The position numbers and the translations under genes are program-made. Shown here piece after piece: positions 14,626 to 23,621 of a stretch of DNA of 36,757 nucleotides. Under the pieces are notes generated by a model. It was given only the letters and a program-made list of their open reading frames with translations, searched no databases and was not told where the DNA came from. Source of the stretch: Oscillospiraceae bacterium (GTDB lineage Bacteria > Bacillota > Clostridia > Oscillospirales > Oscillospiraceae); the NCBI GenBank assembly GCA_018053145.1, contig JAGPMA010000023.1, positions 1 to 36,757 of the forward strand, in the 5' to 3' direction. Within the stretch, counting starts at the first letter, position 1; every line of letters begins with the position of its first letter.

Positions 14626-16200
14626 ATGAGTTGGCAGGGGGTGGCCGGTACGGAGAAATTCAAGTTCATTAAATTTCTTTCAAGCAGGCTGTCCGTTACG
14701 CTTATACTCATATTGATTCAGGCGGCATGGATTGCCCTGATGTTCCTAAAACTTGTAGGTTATTCAGGCTATATCTCCGATGCCTTTAGGCTTCTCAGTG
14801 TTGTGATGGCGCTTTATATAATAACCAAGGCTGATGTTCCGGCTTACAGAATGGGCTGGATTTTGGTGATTATGATATTTCCCCTCTTTGGAGGACTTCT
14901 TTATCTCTTGCTTGGCGAAAAGCGTCCGGCAAGATATATGCGCTTGAGATTAGCAAAGGGTATGAAAAACCACGATGCAACATTGGTTCAAAGCGTCGAA
15001 GTCGAGCAGGAGCTGAAGGAGCATTCTCCAAGGGTCGCGGGGCTGTCAAGTTATATAACGAAATACGCGCGTTTTCCCGTGTGGAGAAACACGAGCGTTA
15101 CCTACCATCCATTGGGAGAAAACCAATACGCTGATATGCTCATCGAGCTGCAAAAAGCAAAAAAGTTCATTTTTCTTGAGTACTTTATAATTGATAAAGG
15201 TGAAATGTGGGACTCGATTCTTGACATTTTGAGCAAAAAAGCGGAGGAGGGCGTCGATGTCCGCATCATCTATGACGACATGGGTTGCCTTCGCAAAATT
15301 CCATCAAACTACTACAAAAAGCTGGAAAAGCTGGGCATTAAATGTCTGGTGTTTAATCCGTTTATCCCGATAATATCGCTCGTTATGAACAACCGTGACC
15401 ACCGAAAAATAATGGTTATCGATGGAAACACGGTCTTCACCGGCGGTATAAATCTTGCGGACGAGTATATTAACCACAGGATAAGGTTTGGCCATTGGAA
15501 GGATACAGGCGTAATGCTCAAGGGCGACGCTGTTTGGAACTTCACGGTCATGTTTCTCGAAATTTGGAATTCCTATAACCCTGTTGATGAGGATTTTGCC
15601 CTTTTTAAGCCAAGCCAAGAGCATGAGGCCGACTTTTTTAGTGACGGGTTTGTTCAGCCCTTCAGCGATTCTCCGCTAGACGGCGAAACCGTTTCTGTAA
15701 ATGTTTACCTCGATATTCTTGCCCAGGCAAAAGACTATGTTTATATTTTCACGCCATATCTGGCCATCAGCGACGAGCTGCAGATTGCACTCTGTGCCGC
15801 CGCAAAACGAGGCGTGGATGTCCGCATGGTGCTGCCGGGCACACCTGACAAGAAAATTGCTTACCGTCTGTCGCGCTCATATTACCTGCCCTTAATGGAA
15901 GCTGGCATTAGAATTTATGAATACACACCGGGCTTCATTCACGCAAAAAGCTATGTCAGCGATGACGAGCTTGCTGTTGTCGGAACGATTAACATGGATT
16001 ACCGGAGTTTGTATCTGCACTTTGAGTGCGGGGTAGTTATGTTTGAAAGCAGCGCAATCGAGGAGTTAAAAAAGGATGCTTTGAAAACTTTTGAAGTGTC
16101 GCACGAGGTTACTATTAAGGAACGCAGACGGGGAATGATGAGCCGGCTTTACGGCGGACTTATCGATTCAATTTTAAGGGTGTTTGCCCCGCTGTTCTGA
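14626..16200 (+). CDS. cls: Cardiolipin synthase
   Basis: This enzyme condenses two phosphatidylglycerol molecules into cardiolipin in the membrane. The 524-residue protein has hydrophobic segments near 20-42, 47-63 and 72-95 (the PLDc_N region), then two phospholipase D HKD motifs: HRKIMVID near residue 258 and HAKSYVSD near 437. The sequence GGINLADEY follows the first and GTINMDYRS the second, both typical of Cls. Length fits the family. The ribosome binding site before the ATG is weak, and an in-frame GTG at 14641 is an alternative. The gene diverges from the M23 gene, and the 170-base spacer between them must hold both promoters, though I find no clear pair. argH follows after 44 bases. 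Confidence 0.95.
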   Translation: MSWQGVAGTEKFKFIKFLSSRLSVTLILILIQAAWIALMFLKLVGYSGYISDAFRLLSVVMALYIITKADVPAYRMGWILVIMIFPLFGGLLYLLLGEKRPARYMRLRLAKGMKNHDATLVQSVEVEQELKEHSPRVAGLSSYITKYARFPVWRNTSVTYHPLGENQYADMLIELQKAKKFIFLEYFIIDKGEMWDSILDILSKKAEEGVDVRIIYDDMGCLRKIPSNYYKKLEKLGIKCLVFNPFIPIISLVMNNRDHRKIMVIDGNTVFTGGINLADEYINHRIRFGHWKDTGVMLKGDAVWNFTVMFLEIWNSYNPVDEDFALFKPSQEHEADFFSDGFVQPFSDSPLDGETVSVNVYLDILAQAKDYVYIFTPYLAISDELQIALCAAAKRGVDVRMVLPGTPDKKIAYRLSRSYYLPLMEAGIRIYEYTPGFIHAKSYVSDDELAVVGTINMDYRSLYLHFECGVVMFESSAIEELKKDALKTFEVSHEVTIKERRRGMMSRLYGGLIDSILRVFAPLF

Positions 16201-16244
16201 TTTTTACACACGAAGCTTAAATTCATACAGAAGGGTATTATAAG

Positions 16245-17627
16245 ATGAAACTTTGGTCGGGAAGATTTGACAAAAACACCGATAAGCTGGTAGATGAACT
16301 TAACGCCAGCATCGGCTTCGATTTTCGAATGTACAGACAGGATATCGCCGGAAGCATAGCTCATTCCGCCATGCTCGCCAAACAAGGCATAATACCGAAA
16401 GAGGAGGCTGAGAAGATTGCTCAGGGGCTTAAAGCGATTCTCACAGACATCGAAGCAGGAAGCCTCTCCTTCGGAAACGATGTCGAGGATGTACATATGG
16501 CAATCGAGGGTGAGCTTACAAGAAGAATCGGGGATGCGGGCAAGCGCCTTCACACCGCGAGAAGCCGCAACGATCAGGTCGCGCTCGATTTAAGGCTTTA
16601 CCTTATAGAGGAGATTTCGCTCCTTCGTGAGCTGGTGCTCGAGCTGCTCGAAACCGTATTGAATATTGCCGAGCGCAACACAGATGTTGTTATGCCGGCG
16701 TATACCCATCTTCAAAGAGCTCAGCCTACGACCTTCGCACACTACATGATGGCATATGCAAATATGCTAAGGCGTGATGTTACAAGGCTTGAGGACTGCC
16801 TTGCGAGAATGGACGAATGTCCGCTCGGGAGCGGCGCTCTTACTGCAACGACTTATCCAATTGACAGGGAATATGTGGCGCGTGAGCTGGGCTTTACCGC
16901 GATTACTCAAAACAGTCTGGATGGCGTTTCCGACCGTGATTTTGCCATCGAGCTAATGAATGATTTATCCATACTTATGATGCACCTTTCCCGTTTTTCG
17001 GAGGAGATCATTATGTGGTGCTCTTGGGAATTCAAATTTATCGAGCTTGACGACGCATATTCAACCGGATCGTCAATTATGCCGCAGAAGAAGAATCCTG
17101 ATATTGCGGAGCTTGTCCGCGGAAAAACCGGACGAGTTTATGGAGACCTAATAACACTTCTCACCGTTATGAAAGCGCTGCCGCTTGCCTATAACAAGGA
17201 TATGCAGGAGGATAAGGAGCCGGTGTTTGACGCAATTGATACTGTAAAAAAGTGTCTGCCGGTTTTTTCTGCTATGCTTAACACTATGCGGCTTTACCCG
17301 GAAAATATGCGTAATGCTGCCTGCCGCGGCTTCATAAATGCGACTGACTGCGCGGATTATCTTACAAAAAAAGGCTTGCCCTTCCGCGATGCTTATACAA
17401 TTGTGGGAAGGCTTGTTAACCTTTGCATCGAAAACGGCAAGACGCTGGAGACTCTTGAAATTGAAGAATACCACAAGCTGTCACCGGTTTTTGATAGGGA
17501 TGTTTACGACGCAATTGCACTGGAAACATGCATTGCATCAAGAAAAGTTGCGGGCGGTCCGGCGAAAGAAAGCGTTGAAAAACAGATGAACTTTATTAAG
17601 AGCTTTTTGCAGGAAAGACAGAGATAA
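16245..17627 (+). CDS. argH: Argininosuccinate lyase
   Basis: This enzyme splits argininosuccinate to arginine and fumarate, the last step of arginine synthesis. The 460-residue protein begins MKLWSGRFDKNTDKLVDELNASI and contains RLHTARSRNDQVALDLRLY, PAYTHLQRAQPTTFAHY and the fumarase/aspartase superfamily signature GSSIMPQKKNPD near residue 277. The serine of that flexible loop is the catalytic acid in the family. Length is standard. AGAAGGG lies about eight bases before the ATG. argG, its normal partner, is not in the window; the gene may be transcribed with cls upstream. Confidence 0.97.
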   Translation: MKLWSGRFDKNTDKLVDELNASIGFDFRMYRQDIAGSIAHSAMLAKQGIIPKEEAEKIAQGLKAILTDIEAGSLSFGNDVEDVHMAIEGELTRRIGDAGKRLHTARSRNDQVALDLRLYLIEEISLLRELVLELLETVLNIAERNTDVVMPAYTHLQRAQPTTFAHYMMAYANMLRRDVTRLEDCLARMDECPLGSGALTATTYPIDREYVARELGFTAITQNSLDGVSDRDFAIELMNDLSILMMHLSRFSEEIIMWCSWEFKFIELDDAYSTGSSIMPQKKNPDIAELVRGKTGRVYGDLITLLTVMKALPLAYNKDMQEDKEPVFDAIDTVKKCLPVFSAMLNTMRLYPENMRNAACRGFINATDCADYLTKKGLPFRDAYTIVGRLVNLCIENGKTLETLEIEEYHKLSPVFDRDVYDAIALETCIASRKVAGGPAKESVEKQMNFIKSFLQERQR

Positions 17628-17658
17628 AACAATATAATGGGGTAAAGGTATCTCTAGA

Positions 17659-19386
17659 ATGAAAAAACTATATATAATAATGGCAGCAGTGCTTTTGCTC
17701 TCGTTCTTTCAACCCTGCAGCGCCGCCGAAAACAGTACATATTCGCAGGAAAGTCCAAGCGGTTACATAGTGAAGCTTAAGCAGCTGCAGGGGGGTTCAG
17801 TTGCTTTATTAAAAAATACCGAGCTGCGTGAGCTTAGCTCAGACGCGGGGCTGTACTATGCCGACTCGCTTTCGGACGTTTCCGAGCTTGGTGGCTGCGT
17901 GGAGTATTATGAGCCGGACTACACTGCAACACTTTCTACGTTGCCGAATGATACTTATGCTTCCGAGCAGTGGAGTATCTCAAATCTCGGCATTTCCGAT
18001 GCATGGGATGAGGGCTTTAACGGCAAGGGCGTAAAAATTGCAGTTATAGACAGCGGTATTAACTTAACGCATGAGGATTTCACCGGAACGCACTTTGCCG
18101 AAGGATATAATGTTATGGACGGCTCCAATGACGTTACAGACGAGAATGGACATGGTACTTTTGTTTCAGGCGTTTTGGCGGCGACGCGCAATAACGGGAT
18201 AGGGATTGCAGGTTTTTGCACAGATGCAACAATCGTTCCAATAAAGTGTTTTACTCAAAGCAATGAGACGAGCGCTTCTTATATTATTTCAGCAATCTAT
18301 GAAGCTGTGGATGTGTATCACTGCGATGTGATTAATATGAGCCTTGGTATGGAAGATGACATGAGGAGCATGAAAACCGCGGTCGAATATGCAGCAAGCG
18401 AGGGAGCAATCGTTGTTGCGGCCGTTGGTAACAAGGGGACATCAGAGCTTAGTTATCCGGCGGCATATAGCTGCGTTATAGGTGTTGGCTCAATTGACCA
18501 AAACGGAGGGGTCACAAGCTTTTCGGAGAAGAACAAATCAGTATTTGTTGTTGCTCCTGGGACCAATATTATCGGCTTAAAGTATTCCACGAATTATTCT
18601 TATAAATTTGACGGTGCAGGCACATCATATTCCGCGCCATTTGTATCGGTTGCAGGCGTAATTTTAAAGCAGTATGCGCCAAATGCAACTACCGCTGATT
18701 TTAAAACAATTCTTCAAGCCTCGTGCATTGATGCCGGCGCTTCGGGATATGACACTTCATATGGGTACGGGAAACTTAATATAAGCAATTTTATTAAAAC
18801 GATGAAAAGCAGTACAGTTGGGGATGTCGGCACAGTTTTTCCGGATGTTGAAGGCCACTGGGCCGAGAAATATATCGAGTATTGTGTTAACAGCAGACTT
18901 TTTACAGGTGTGACAACCAGCAGCTTTGAGCCGGAAACAATAATGAATCGAGCAATGTTCGTGACGGTCCTCAGCAGAATGAGCGGTGAAACCATCAGTG
19001 GCTACCAGAACGACTTTTTCGATGTTCCGAGCAATGAGTGGTATGCCCAAGCTTGCTCATGGGGTGCCGCTAACGGGATAGTAAGCGGAACGGGAGAGGG
19101 GATGTTCTCTCCGATGGATTCAGTAACAAGAGAGCAGATGGCCGTGCTTTTATACCGCTATGCTGTCTATTATGGCCTTACCGACGGCTCGTATAACAAT
19201 AGTACACTAGCGGCTTTTTCCGATGCCAAAGACATTTCGGCTTGGGCAAAAAGCGAGATGGCATGGGCTGTCGGGAACGGTCTTATCACGGGACGGACTG
19301 GCAGCACAATTTGCCCAAAAGACAGCGCGGCAAGGTGCGAGGTGGCGACAATAATTGCACGTTTCGCTGAAAAGTTTTGTTCCTAA
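17659..19386 (+). CDS. S8 subtilisin-like protease with three C-terminal SLH domains
   Basis: A signal peptide (1-23, ending CSAA) precedes an I9-like propeptide region (about 34-95). A subtilase domain follows (about 100-390) with a complete triad: D131 in VIDSGIN, H165 in NGHGTFVSG and S323 in GTSYSAP; N258 is the oxyanion-hole residue. Three S-layer homology domains occupy about 395-450, 455-510 and 515-573, starting PDVEGHWAEKYIEY, DVPSNEWYAQACSWG and FSDAKDISAWAKSEM. SLH triplets bind pyruvylated secondary wall polymers, so this should be a surface-anchored protease acting on extracellular protein. GGGGTAAAGG lies upstream of the ATG. It follows argH by 31 bases, but no functional link is apparent. 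Confidence 0.93.
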   Translation: MKKLYIIMAAVLLLSFFQPCSAAENSTYSQESPSGYIVKLKQLQGGSVALLKNTELRELSSDAGLYYADSLSDVSELGGCVEYYEPDYTATLSTLPNDTYASEQWSISNLGISDAWDEGFNGKGVKIAVIDSGINLTHEDFTGTHFAEGYNVMDGSNDVTDENGHGTFVSGVLAATRNNGIGIAGFCTDATIVPIKCFTQSNETSASYIISAIYEAVDVYHCDVINMSLGMEDDMRSMKTAVEYAASEGAIVVAAVGNKGTSELSYPAAYSCVIGVGSIDQNGGVTSFSEKNKSVFVVAPGTNIIGLKYSTNYSYKFDGAGTSYSAPFVSVAGVILKQYAPNATTADFKTILQASCIDAGASGYDTSYGYGKLNISNFIKTMKSSTVGDVGTVFPDVEGHWAEKYIEYCVNSRLFTGVTTSSFEPETIMNRAMFVTVLSRMSGETISGYQNDFFDVPSNEWYAQACSWGAANGIVSGTGEGMFSPMDSVTREQMAVLLYRYAVYYGLTDGSYNNSTLAAFSDAKDISAWAKSEMAWAVGNGLITGRTGSTICPKDSAARCEVATIIARFAEKFCS

Positions 19387-19478
19387 ACCGGAATACATAA
19401 GCACCGCTTGGCGCCATTAAACAAGTAAATTTTGCCTTTTGGCACAGGACACAGCAGAGCATGGGAGAAAAATAAATA

Positions 19479-20459
19479 ATGCCTGAAGAAATATTAAAAA
19501 ACCTCTACCGCCTAAAAATAAATTTGCCGAACAGTCCTTTAAAGAATCTGAACAGCTATGTAATAAAGGGTGTTGAACGAAATATAATCATCGACACCGG
19601 ATTTAACCATCCCGACTGCAAAGAAGAACTGTTAAGCGGACTTAACGAGCTGGATGTCAGTTTGGAGAACACCGATATAATCCTTACACATCTTCACTCC
19701 GACCACTCAGGGCTTGCCCCGGAGATTGCAGTTACAGGCACGCGTGTCTTCATCAGCCGCGAAGAGATACCGTGGATGTTTGGACAGACGCGGCGTGATT
19801 TGTGGGCGATGGACAACAAAAAGCTTGAGCGGGCGGGTTTTGATTTGGAGGCCTTAAAAAATTCACTTAAAAGTGCCGCCTCTCGAAGCATGGCATCAAA
19901 CGACGAATTCGAAAATTATCTCCCAATTGATGCCGGAGATGAGTTTTTCTGCGGGGGCTATACACTGAAAGCCGTTGTAACACCGGGACACACTCCTGCG
20001 CATATGTGCTTCTGGATGGCGGAGCAAAAAACAATTTTTACCGGCGACCATGTTCTTTTTGACATTTCACCGAACATCACGCTTTGGAACAATGTGGAGG
20101 ATTCGCTGGGGGATTATTTGACAAGCCTTAAAAAAATCGACGAGTACGATGTCCGATTAGCACTTCCGGGACACAGAGAAAGCGGAAGCTTTCACGAAAG
20201 GATAGCTTATCTTCTGGAACACCACGAAATGCGGTTGAAGGAGTGCTACAATGAGGTTTTAAACAACCCGAATTCCTCGGTGTTCGATATTGCGGGAAAG
20301 ATGACCTGGAAAATTCGCTGCAATTCGTGGGAGGATTTTCCCATCAACCAAAAGTGGTTCGCCGTGGGCGAATGTCACAGCCATTTGCGCCACCTCGAAA
20401 AGCTCGGAAAAGTCGAGGCTAACGAAGAAGAGCATATTATTAAATATAAAGCAATATAA
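19479..20459 (+). CDS. MBL-fold metallo-hydrolase
   Basis: The 326-residue protein has the metallo-beta-lactamase signature THLHSDHSG near residue 69, later ligands in VTPGHTPAHM and GDHV, and LPGHRES. The C-terminal 70 residues (CNSWEDFPINQKWFAVGECHSHLRHLEKLGKV) resemble the winged-helix tail found in LACTB2-like and related hydrolases. The substrate is unknown; the family includes thioesterases, glyoxalase II and nucleases. GGGAGAAA lies about nine bases before the ATG. A strong terminator follows directly after the stop, so it ends the cls-argH-protease block. Confidence 0.9.
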   Translation: MPEEILKNLYRLKINLPNSPLKNLNSYVIKGVERNIIIDTGFNHPDCKEELLSGLNELDVSLENTDIILTHLHSDHSGLAPEIAVTGTRVFISREEIPWMFGQTRRDLWAMDNKKLERAGFDLEALKNSLKSAASRSMASNDEFENYLPIDAGDEFFCGGYTLKAVVTPGHTPAHMCFWMAEQKTIFTGDHVLFDISPNITLWNNVEDSLGDYLTSLKKIDEYDVRLALPGHRESGSFHERIAYLLEHHEMRLKECYNEVLNNPNSSVFDIAGKMTWKIRCNSWEDFPINQKWFAVGECHSHLRHLEKLGKVEANEEEHIIKYKAI

Positions 20460-20460
20460 C

Positions 20461-20506
20461 AAAAGCTTTGCGGCACGGGTTACCCGTGCCGCAAAGCTTT
20501 TAGCTT
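20461..20506 (+). terminator. Strong terminator between convergent genes
   Basis: A perfect 19-bp stem (20461-20479 with 20483-20501) with a 3-base loop begins one base after the MBL stop codon. The stem ends in A4/T4, so it can act in both directions, also serving cca on the minus strand. Confidence 0.93.
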
Positions 20507-20585
20507 ATCGGTTATGCACATAATTTTATAAGTTTTCATATAATGGTGGGTGCGGAAAAACAACCGTATGCGGGTGTATAAAAAA

Positions 20586-21773
20586 TCAATCGTTATTTTG
20601 TTTAACCATATTGAGAAGAAATGTCTTTTCGTTGCTCTCAGGGTATTCTAACACATGCTCCAGAAGTGAGGACAAAACATCGCCAAGCTCGGCACCGCGA
20701 TAGCCTAAGTTCAATAAGTCGTCGCCGGAAACGGCAAGCTGCTTAAGCGAGTAGCACTCGGTACTTTTAATAACACCTCGCAGGCGTTTTATATGTCCGC
20801 TGCCAAACAGCATTTCGCAGGCCGCGGCGGCACATCCAGCTGTTTCTAAGCCGTTTTTGGAAAGCAGTATTTTCCATGAAAGAACATTCTCCGGAGCTTC
20901 TTTCAAAACGAGCATACAGCCCTTGCTGCAGGCCTGAATGAGGGCGGAATCCAGCCGAAGCGATGTCAGGAAGCTTCTGACATCGGATATAATGCCGTTG
21001 TTAAAAAGCAAGGCGCATAGTCCTGCCCAGCGTAGAGTGCGGTTTTGGGGAAGCATTTTCAGCCTCGCAAGGTTTGGCAAGAAAGAGCCATCGGTTACTA
21101 GCTCACTGAGCAGTCCGTTTTTTATTACTGATGAGATTAGCTGCGGAGAGTTAGAGAGGAGAATCTTTTCAAACTCAGTGCGAACCCGTTCTTTTGCAAG
21201 CCCCCGCGACAAGTGAGCGTTTCTTTCTATAGCCGCAAGGGTCAGCGGTTCGATTTCAAAACCGAGAACAGATGAGAAACGAAAGGCGCGAAGCATACGA
21301 AGAGCATCCTCATTAAAACGTTTATCGGGATTACCAACACAGCGAATAAGTCTTTTCTCAATGTCCTCACGCCCGCCGAATAGGTCACAAATATCGCCCG
21401 AAAGGGGCATGGCAAGCGCGTTTATGGTGAAGTCACGACGCTCGAGGTCTCCCTTGAGGTCGGCAATGAAGCGGACAGAATCGGGATGGCGATGATCCTT
21501 ATATTCACCGTCCGAGCGGAAGGTTGTTATCTCGACAGGTGAGCCGTTAACAGTCGCGGTAATTGTTCCGTGCTTAATTCCCGTTGGACGGGAATGCGGA
21601 AAAACCGCGCTGACCTCTTCAGGAAGTGCCGAGGTGCAGATGTCCCAGTCGTTGGGACGGCGCCCCATAAGAGTATCCCTGACGCAACCTCCTACCAAAT
21701 AAGCGGAGAAACCATGCTTTTCAAGACGTTTAAGCACGTTCAATACATATTTTGGAGCTATAACATCGCTCAA
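20586..21773 (-). CDS. cca: CCA tRNA nucleotidyltransferase
   Basis: This template-independent enzyme adds or repairs the 3' CCA of tRNAs. I place the start at a TTG (21773), because AAAGGAGGAGAGG lies just before it; the in-frame ATG at 21818 is upstream of this Shine-Dalgarno and would bury it in coding sequence. The product (395 aa) then begins with SDVIAPKYVLNVLKRL. LVGGCVRDTLMGRRPNDWDICTSA carries the class II nucleotidyltransferase GG and metal-binding DxD (DWD). RDFTINALAMPL and NEDALRMLRAFRFSSVLGF are family motifs. The C-terminal half is divergent, as usual. Both tRNAs in this window already encode CCA, so the role here would be mainly repair. Confidence 0.94.
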   Translation of the reverse strand: MSDVIAPKYVLNVLKRLEKHGFSAYLVGGCVRDTLMGRRPNDWDICTSALPEEVSAVFPHSRPTGIKHGTITATVNGSPVEITTFRSDGEYKDHRHPDSVRFIADLKGDLERRDFTINALAMPLSGDICDLFGGREDIEKRLIRCVGNPDKRFNEDALRMLRAFRFSSVLGFEIEPLTLAAIERNAHLSRGLAKERVRTEFEKILLSNSPQLISSVIKNGLLSELVTDGSFLPNLARLKMLPQNRTLRWAGLCALLFNNGIISDVRSFLTSLRLDSALIQACSKGCMLVLKEAPENVLSWKILLSKNGLETAGCAAAACEMLFGSGHIKRLRGVIKSTECYSLKQLAVSGDDLLNLGYRGAELGDVLSSLLEHVLEYPESNEKTFLLNMVKQNND

Positions 21774-21859
21774 AAATACCTCTCCTCCTTTGTTGATTGT
21801 TGGTTTGTTAAACCTCACATTGGATAAAATGTTTTTACTTGTATTGCTATCTTGGATGT

Positions 21860-21888
21860 ATTATAATACATTTTTAGTTACTAAACAA
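21860..21888 (-). promoter_or_regulatory. Candidate promoter for cca
   Basis: On the minus strand a perfect TATAAT (21860-21865) lies 17 bases from TTGTTT (21883-21888). The -35 box is a weak match. Confidence 0.45.
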
Positions 21889-22021
21889 TAAAAATGCGGA
21901 CGGAAACGGTTCGTTTGCACTATTACCGACTTCGATACGATTTAATTGTGACGTTTTTTAATATCGTCATTTCATATCCGTAAAAAACTCGAATGCGGAG
22001 CTAATGAAAGGATCAGCATAT

Positions 22022-23422
22022 ATGACAGACTTTGAACAATATCTTGTCCCCACAAGAAAGGGGCATTTAATTGGCATTGGCGGAGTGTCAATGTCGCCCC
22101 TTGCCGAAGTGTTAAACGGCATGGGGCTTTCAATCAGTGGCTCTGATATGAATGAAAGCGAGAAGACTGAACATCTGCGCTCTCTTGGAGTATCAGTCAA
22201 AATCGGGCACAGTGCCGACAACATTACAGACAATACTGACTTCGTTGTCCGCACAGCGGCGGTTCGCGACGAAAACCCCGAAATTGTTGCCGCACATGCG
22301 AGAGGTATCCCCGTTTACGAGCGCACTCAGGCGTGGGGAGCAATCATGCGCGACTATACTAACGCGCTGTGCATTTCGGGAACTCACGGGAAAACCACGA
22401 CAACCTCAATGTCGACGCATATTCTCATGGCCGCCCAGCGTGACCCGACCGTTATGATAGGCGGCACTCTGCCGCTGCTTCAGGCAGGGCACAGAGTCGG
22501 CAAGGGCGATACGATAGTGTTAGAGTCCTGCGAATACTATAATTCCTTTCACGCTTTTTTTCCAACCATTGCTGTAATATTGAATATCGAGGCCGATCAT
22601 CTTGACTTCTTTAAGGATTTGGAGGATGTAAAAGCGTCTTTCCGAAAGTTTGCCGCTCTTGTTCCGGAAAACGGACACATTGTTGCAAATTATGACGACA
22701 AGAACACAATGGAAGCTCTTGCATCCTTGAACCGTAAGCTGTTTACTTTCGGCTTGTCCGACAAGGCTGATGTTTATGCCGAAAACATTGAAAGAAAAGG
22801 CGCTCAAACGGAGTTCGACGTTATGTACAGGGGAGAGCTCTTTACCCATGTCAGTCTGCGAGTTCCAGGTCTGCACAATGTTAAAAATGCTCTTGCGGCA
22901 AGCGCTGCGGCTATCTGCCTCGGCATCGACCCCACCGCAGTTACCTATGGACTGGCTGGTTTTACAGGCGCTGGACGGCGATTTGAGTTTAAGGGTAAAT
23001 TTAACGGGGCTGACGTCTATGACGATTACGCCCATCATCCCGGCGAGCTGAAGGCCCTTATCGATGCCGTTGAGCCTTTGGGCTACAAGCGAGTCATTGT
23101 CGTTTTCCAACCCCATACGTTTTCCAGAACAAAAGCTCTTTTTAATGATTTTATCGAGCAGCTCCGACGCCCGAATATCGCCTATCTTGCCGAGATTTAC
23201 GCGGCAAGAGAGAAGAACACTTTGGGTATTTCGTCTGCGGATTTGGCAAAAAATATTCCCGATTCAAGGTACTTCGCATCGTTTGACGAAATCGAACAGA
23301 GCCTTAAGAAAACCGCCGCTCCCGGAGATATTATTTTGACAGTCGGAGCGGGGGACGTCTATAAGCTTGGCGAAAGACTTGTTGCAAGCGCTGTTAAGCC
23401 TTCTGATTTGTCAAAAAGTTGA
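22022..23422 (+). CDS. murC: UDP-N-acetylmuramate--L-alanine ligase
   Basis: This enzyme adds the first L-alanine of the peptidoglycan stem peptide in the cytoplasm, using ATP. The start at 22022 is chosen because GAAAGGA lies ten bases upstream; an earlier in-frame ATG at 22004 would overlap that site. The 466-residue product starts TDFEQYLVPTRKGHLIGIGGVSMSPLAEVLNGMG, the MurC Rossmann region. The ATP loop GTHGKTTTTSM lies near residue 120; then come ILNIEADHLDFF, AGRRFEFKG and DDYAHHPGELKA. Length is normal. It stands alone, diverging from cca and closed by its own terminator, rather than sitting in a division and cell-wall cluster. Confidence 0.96.
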   Translation: MTDFEQYLVPTRKGHLIGIGGVSMSPLAEVLNGMGLSISGSDMNESEKTEHLRSLGVSVKIGHSADNITDNTDFVVRTAAVRDENPEIVAAHARGIPVYERTQAWGAIMRDYTNALCISGTHGKTTTTSMSTHILMAAQRDPTVMIGGTLPLLQAGHRVGKGDTIVLESCEYYNSFHAFFPTIAVILNIEADHLDFFKDLEDVKASFRKFAALVPENGHIVANYDDKNTMEALASLNRKLFTFGLSDKADVYAENIERKGAQTEFDVMYRGELFTHVSLRVPGLHNVKNALAASAAAICLGIDPTAVTYGLAGFTGAGRRFEFKGKFNGADVYDDYAHHPGELKALIDAVEPLGYKRVIVVFQPHTFSRTKALFNDFIEQLRRPNIAYLAEIYAAREKNTLGISSADLAKNIPDSRYFASFDEIEQSLKKTAAPGDIILTVGAGDVYKLGERLVASAVKPSDLSKS

Positions 23423-23457
23423 TATTATTTAGCTAAAATACAATTTACTGCGATAAT

Positions 23458-23506
23458 AATAAATTTGCGGCTTGAAGAAATTCTTCGGGCCGCAAATTTA
23501 TTTTGC
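23458..23506 (+). terminator. Terminator after murC
   Basis: AATAAATTTGCGGC (23458-23471) pairs perfectly with GCCGCAAATTTATT (23489-23502). An inner GAAGAA/TTCTTC stem extends it, and TT follows. Confidence 0.88.
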
Positions 23507-23621
23507 TATTTCCGGCTATTTCCTCCGCAAATAAATTTTTTTTCCACAGCACAAAACGACCTGCGTTTGTACGTTGACATAAATATAATTATGTTAACAA
23601 TTTAGAACGGAGGGGTGTCCT

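Noticed and set aside
22520-23116. 198-codon frame antisense to murC
   Set aside because: It lies wholly within murC, whose protein is unmistakable; there is no Shine-Dalgarno and the product matches nothing I know.
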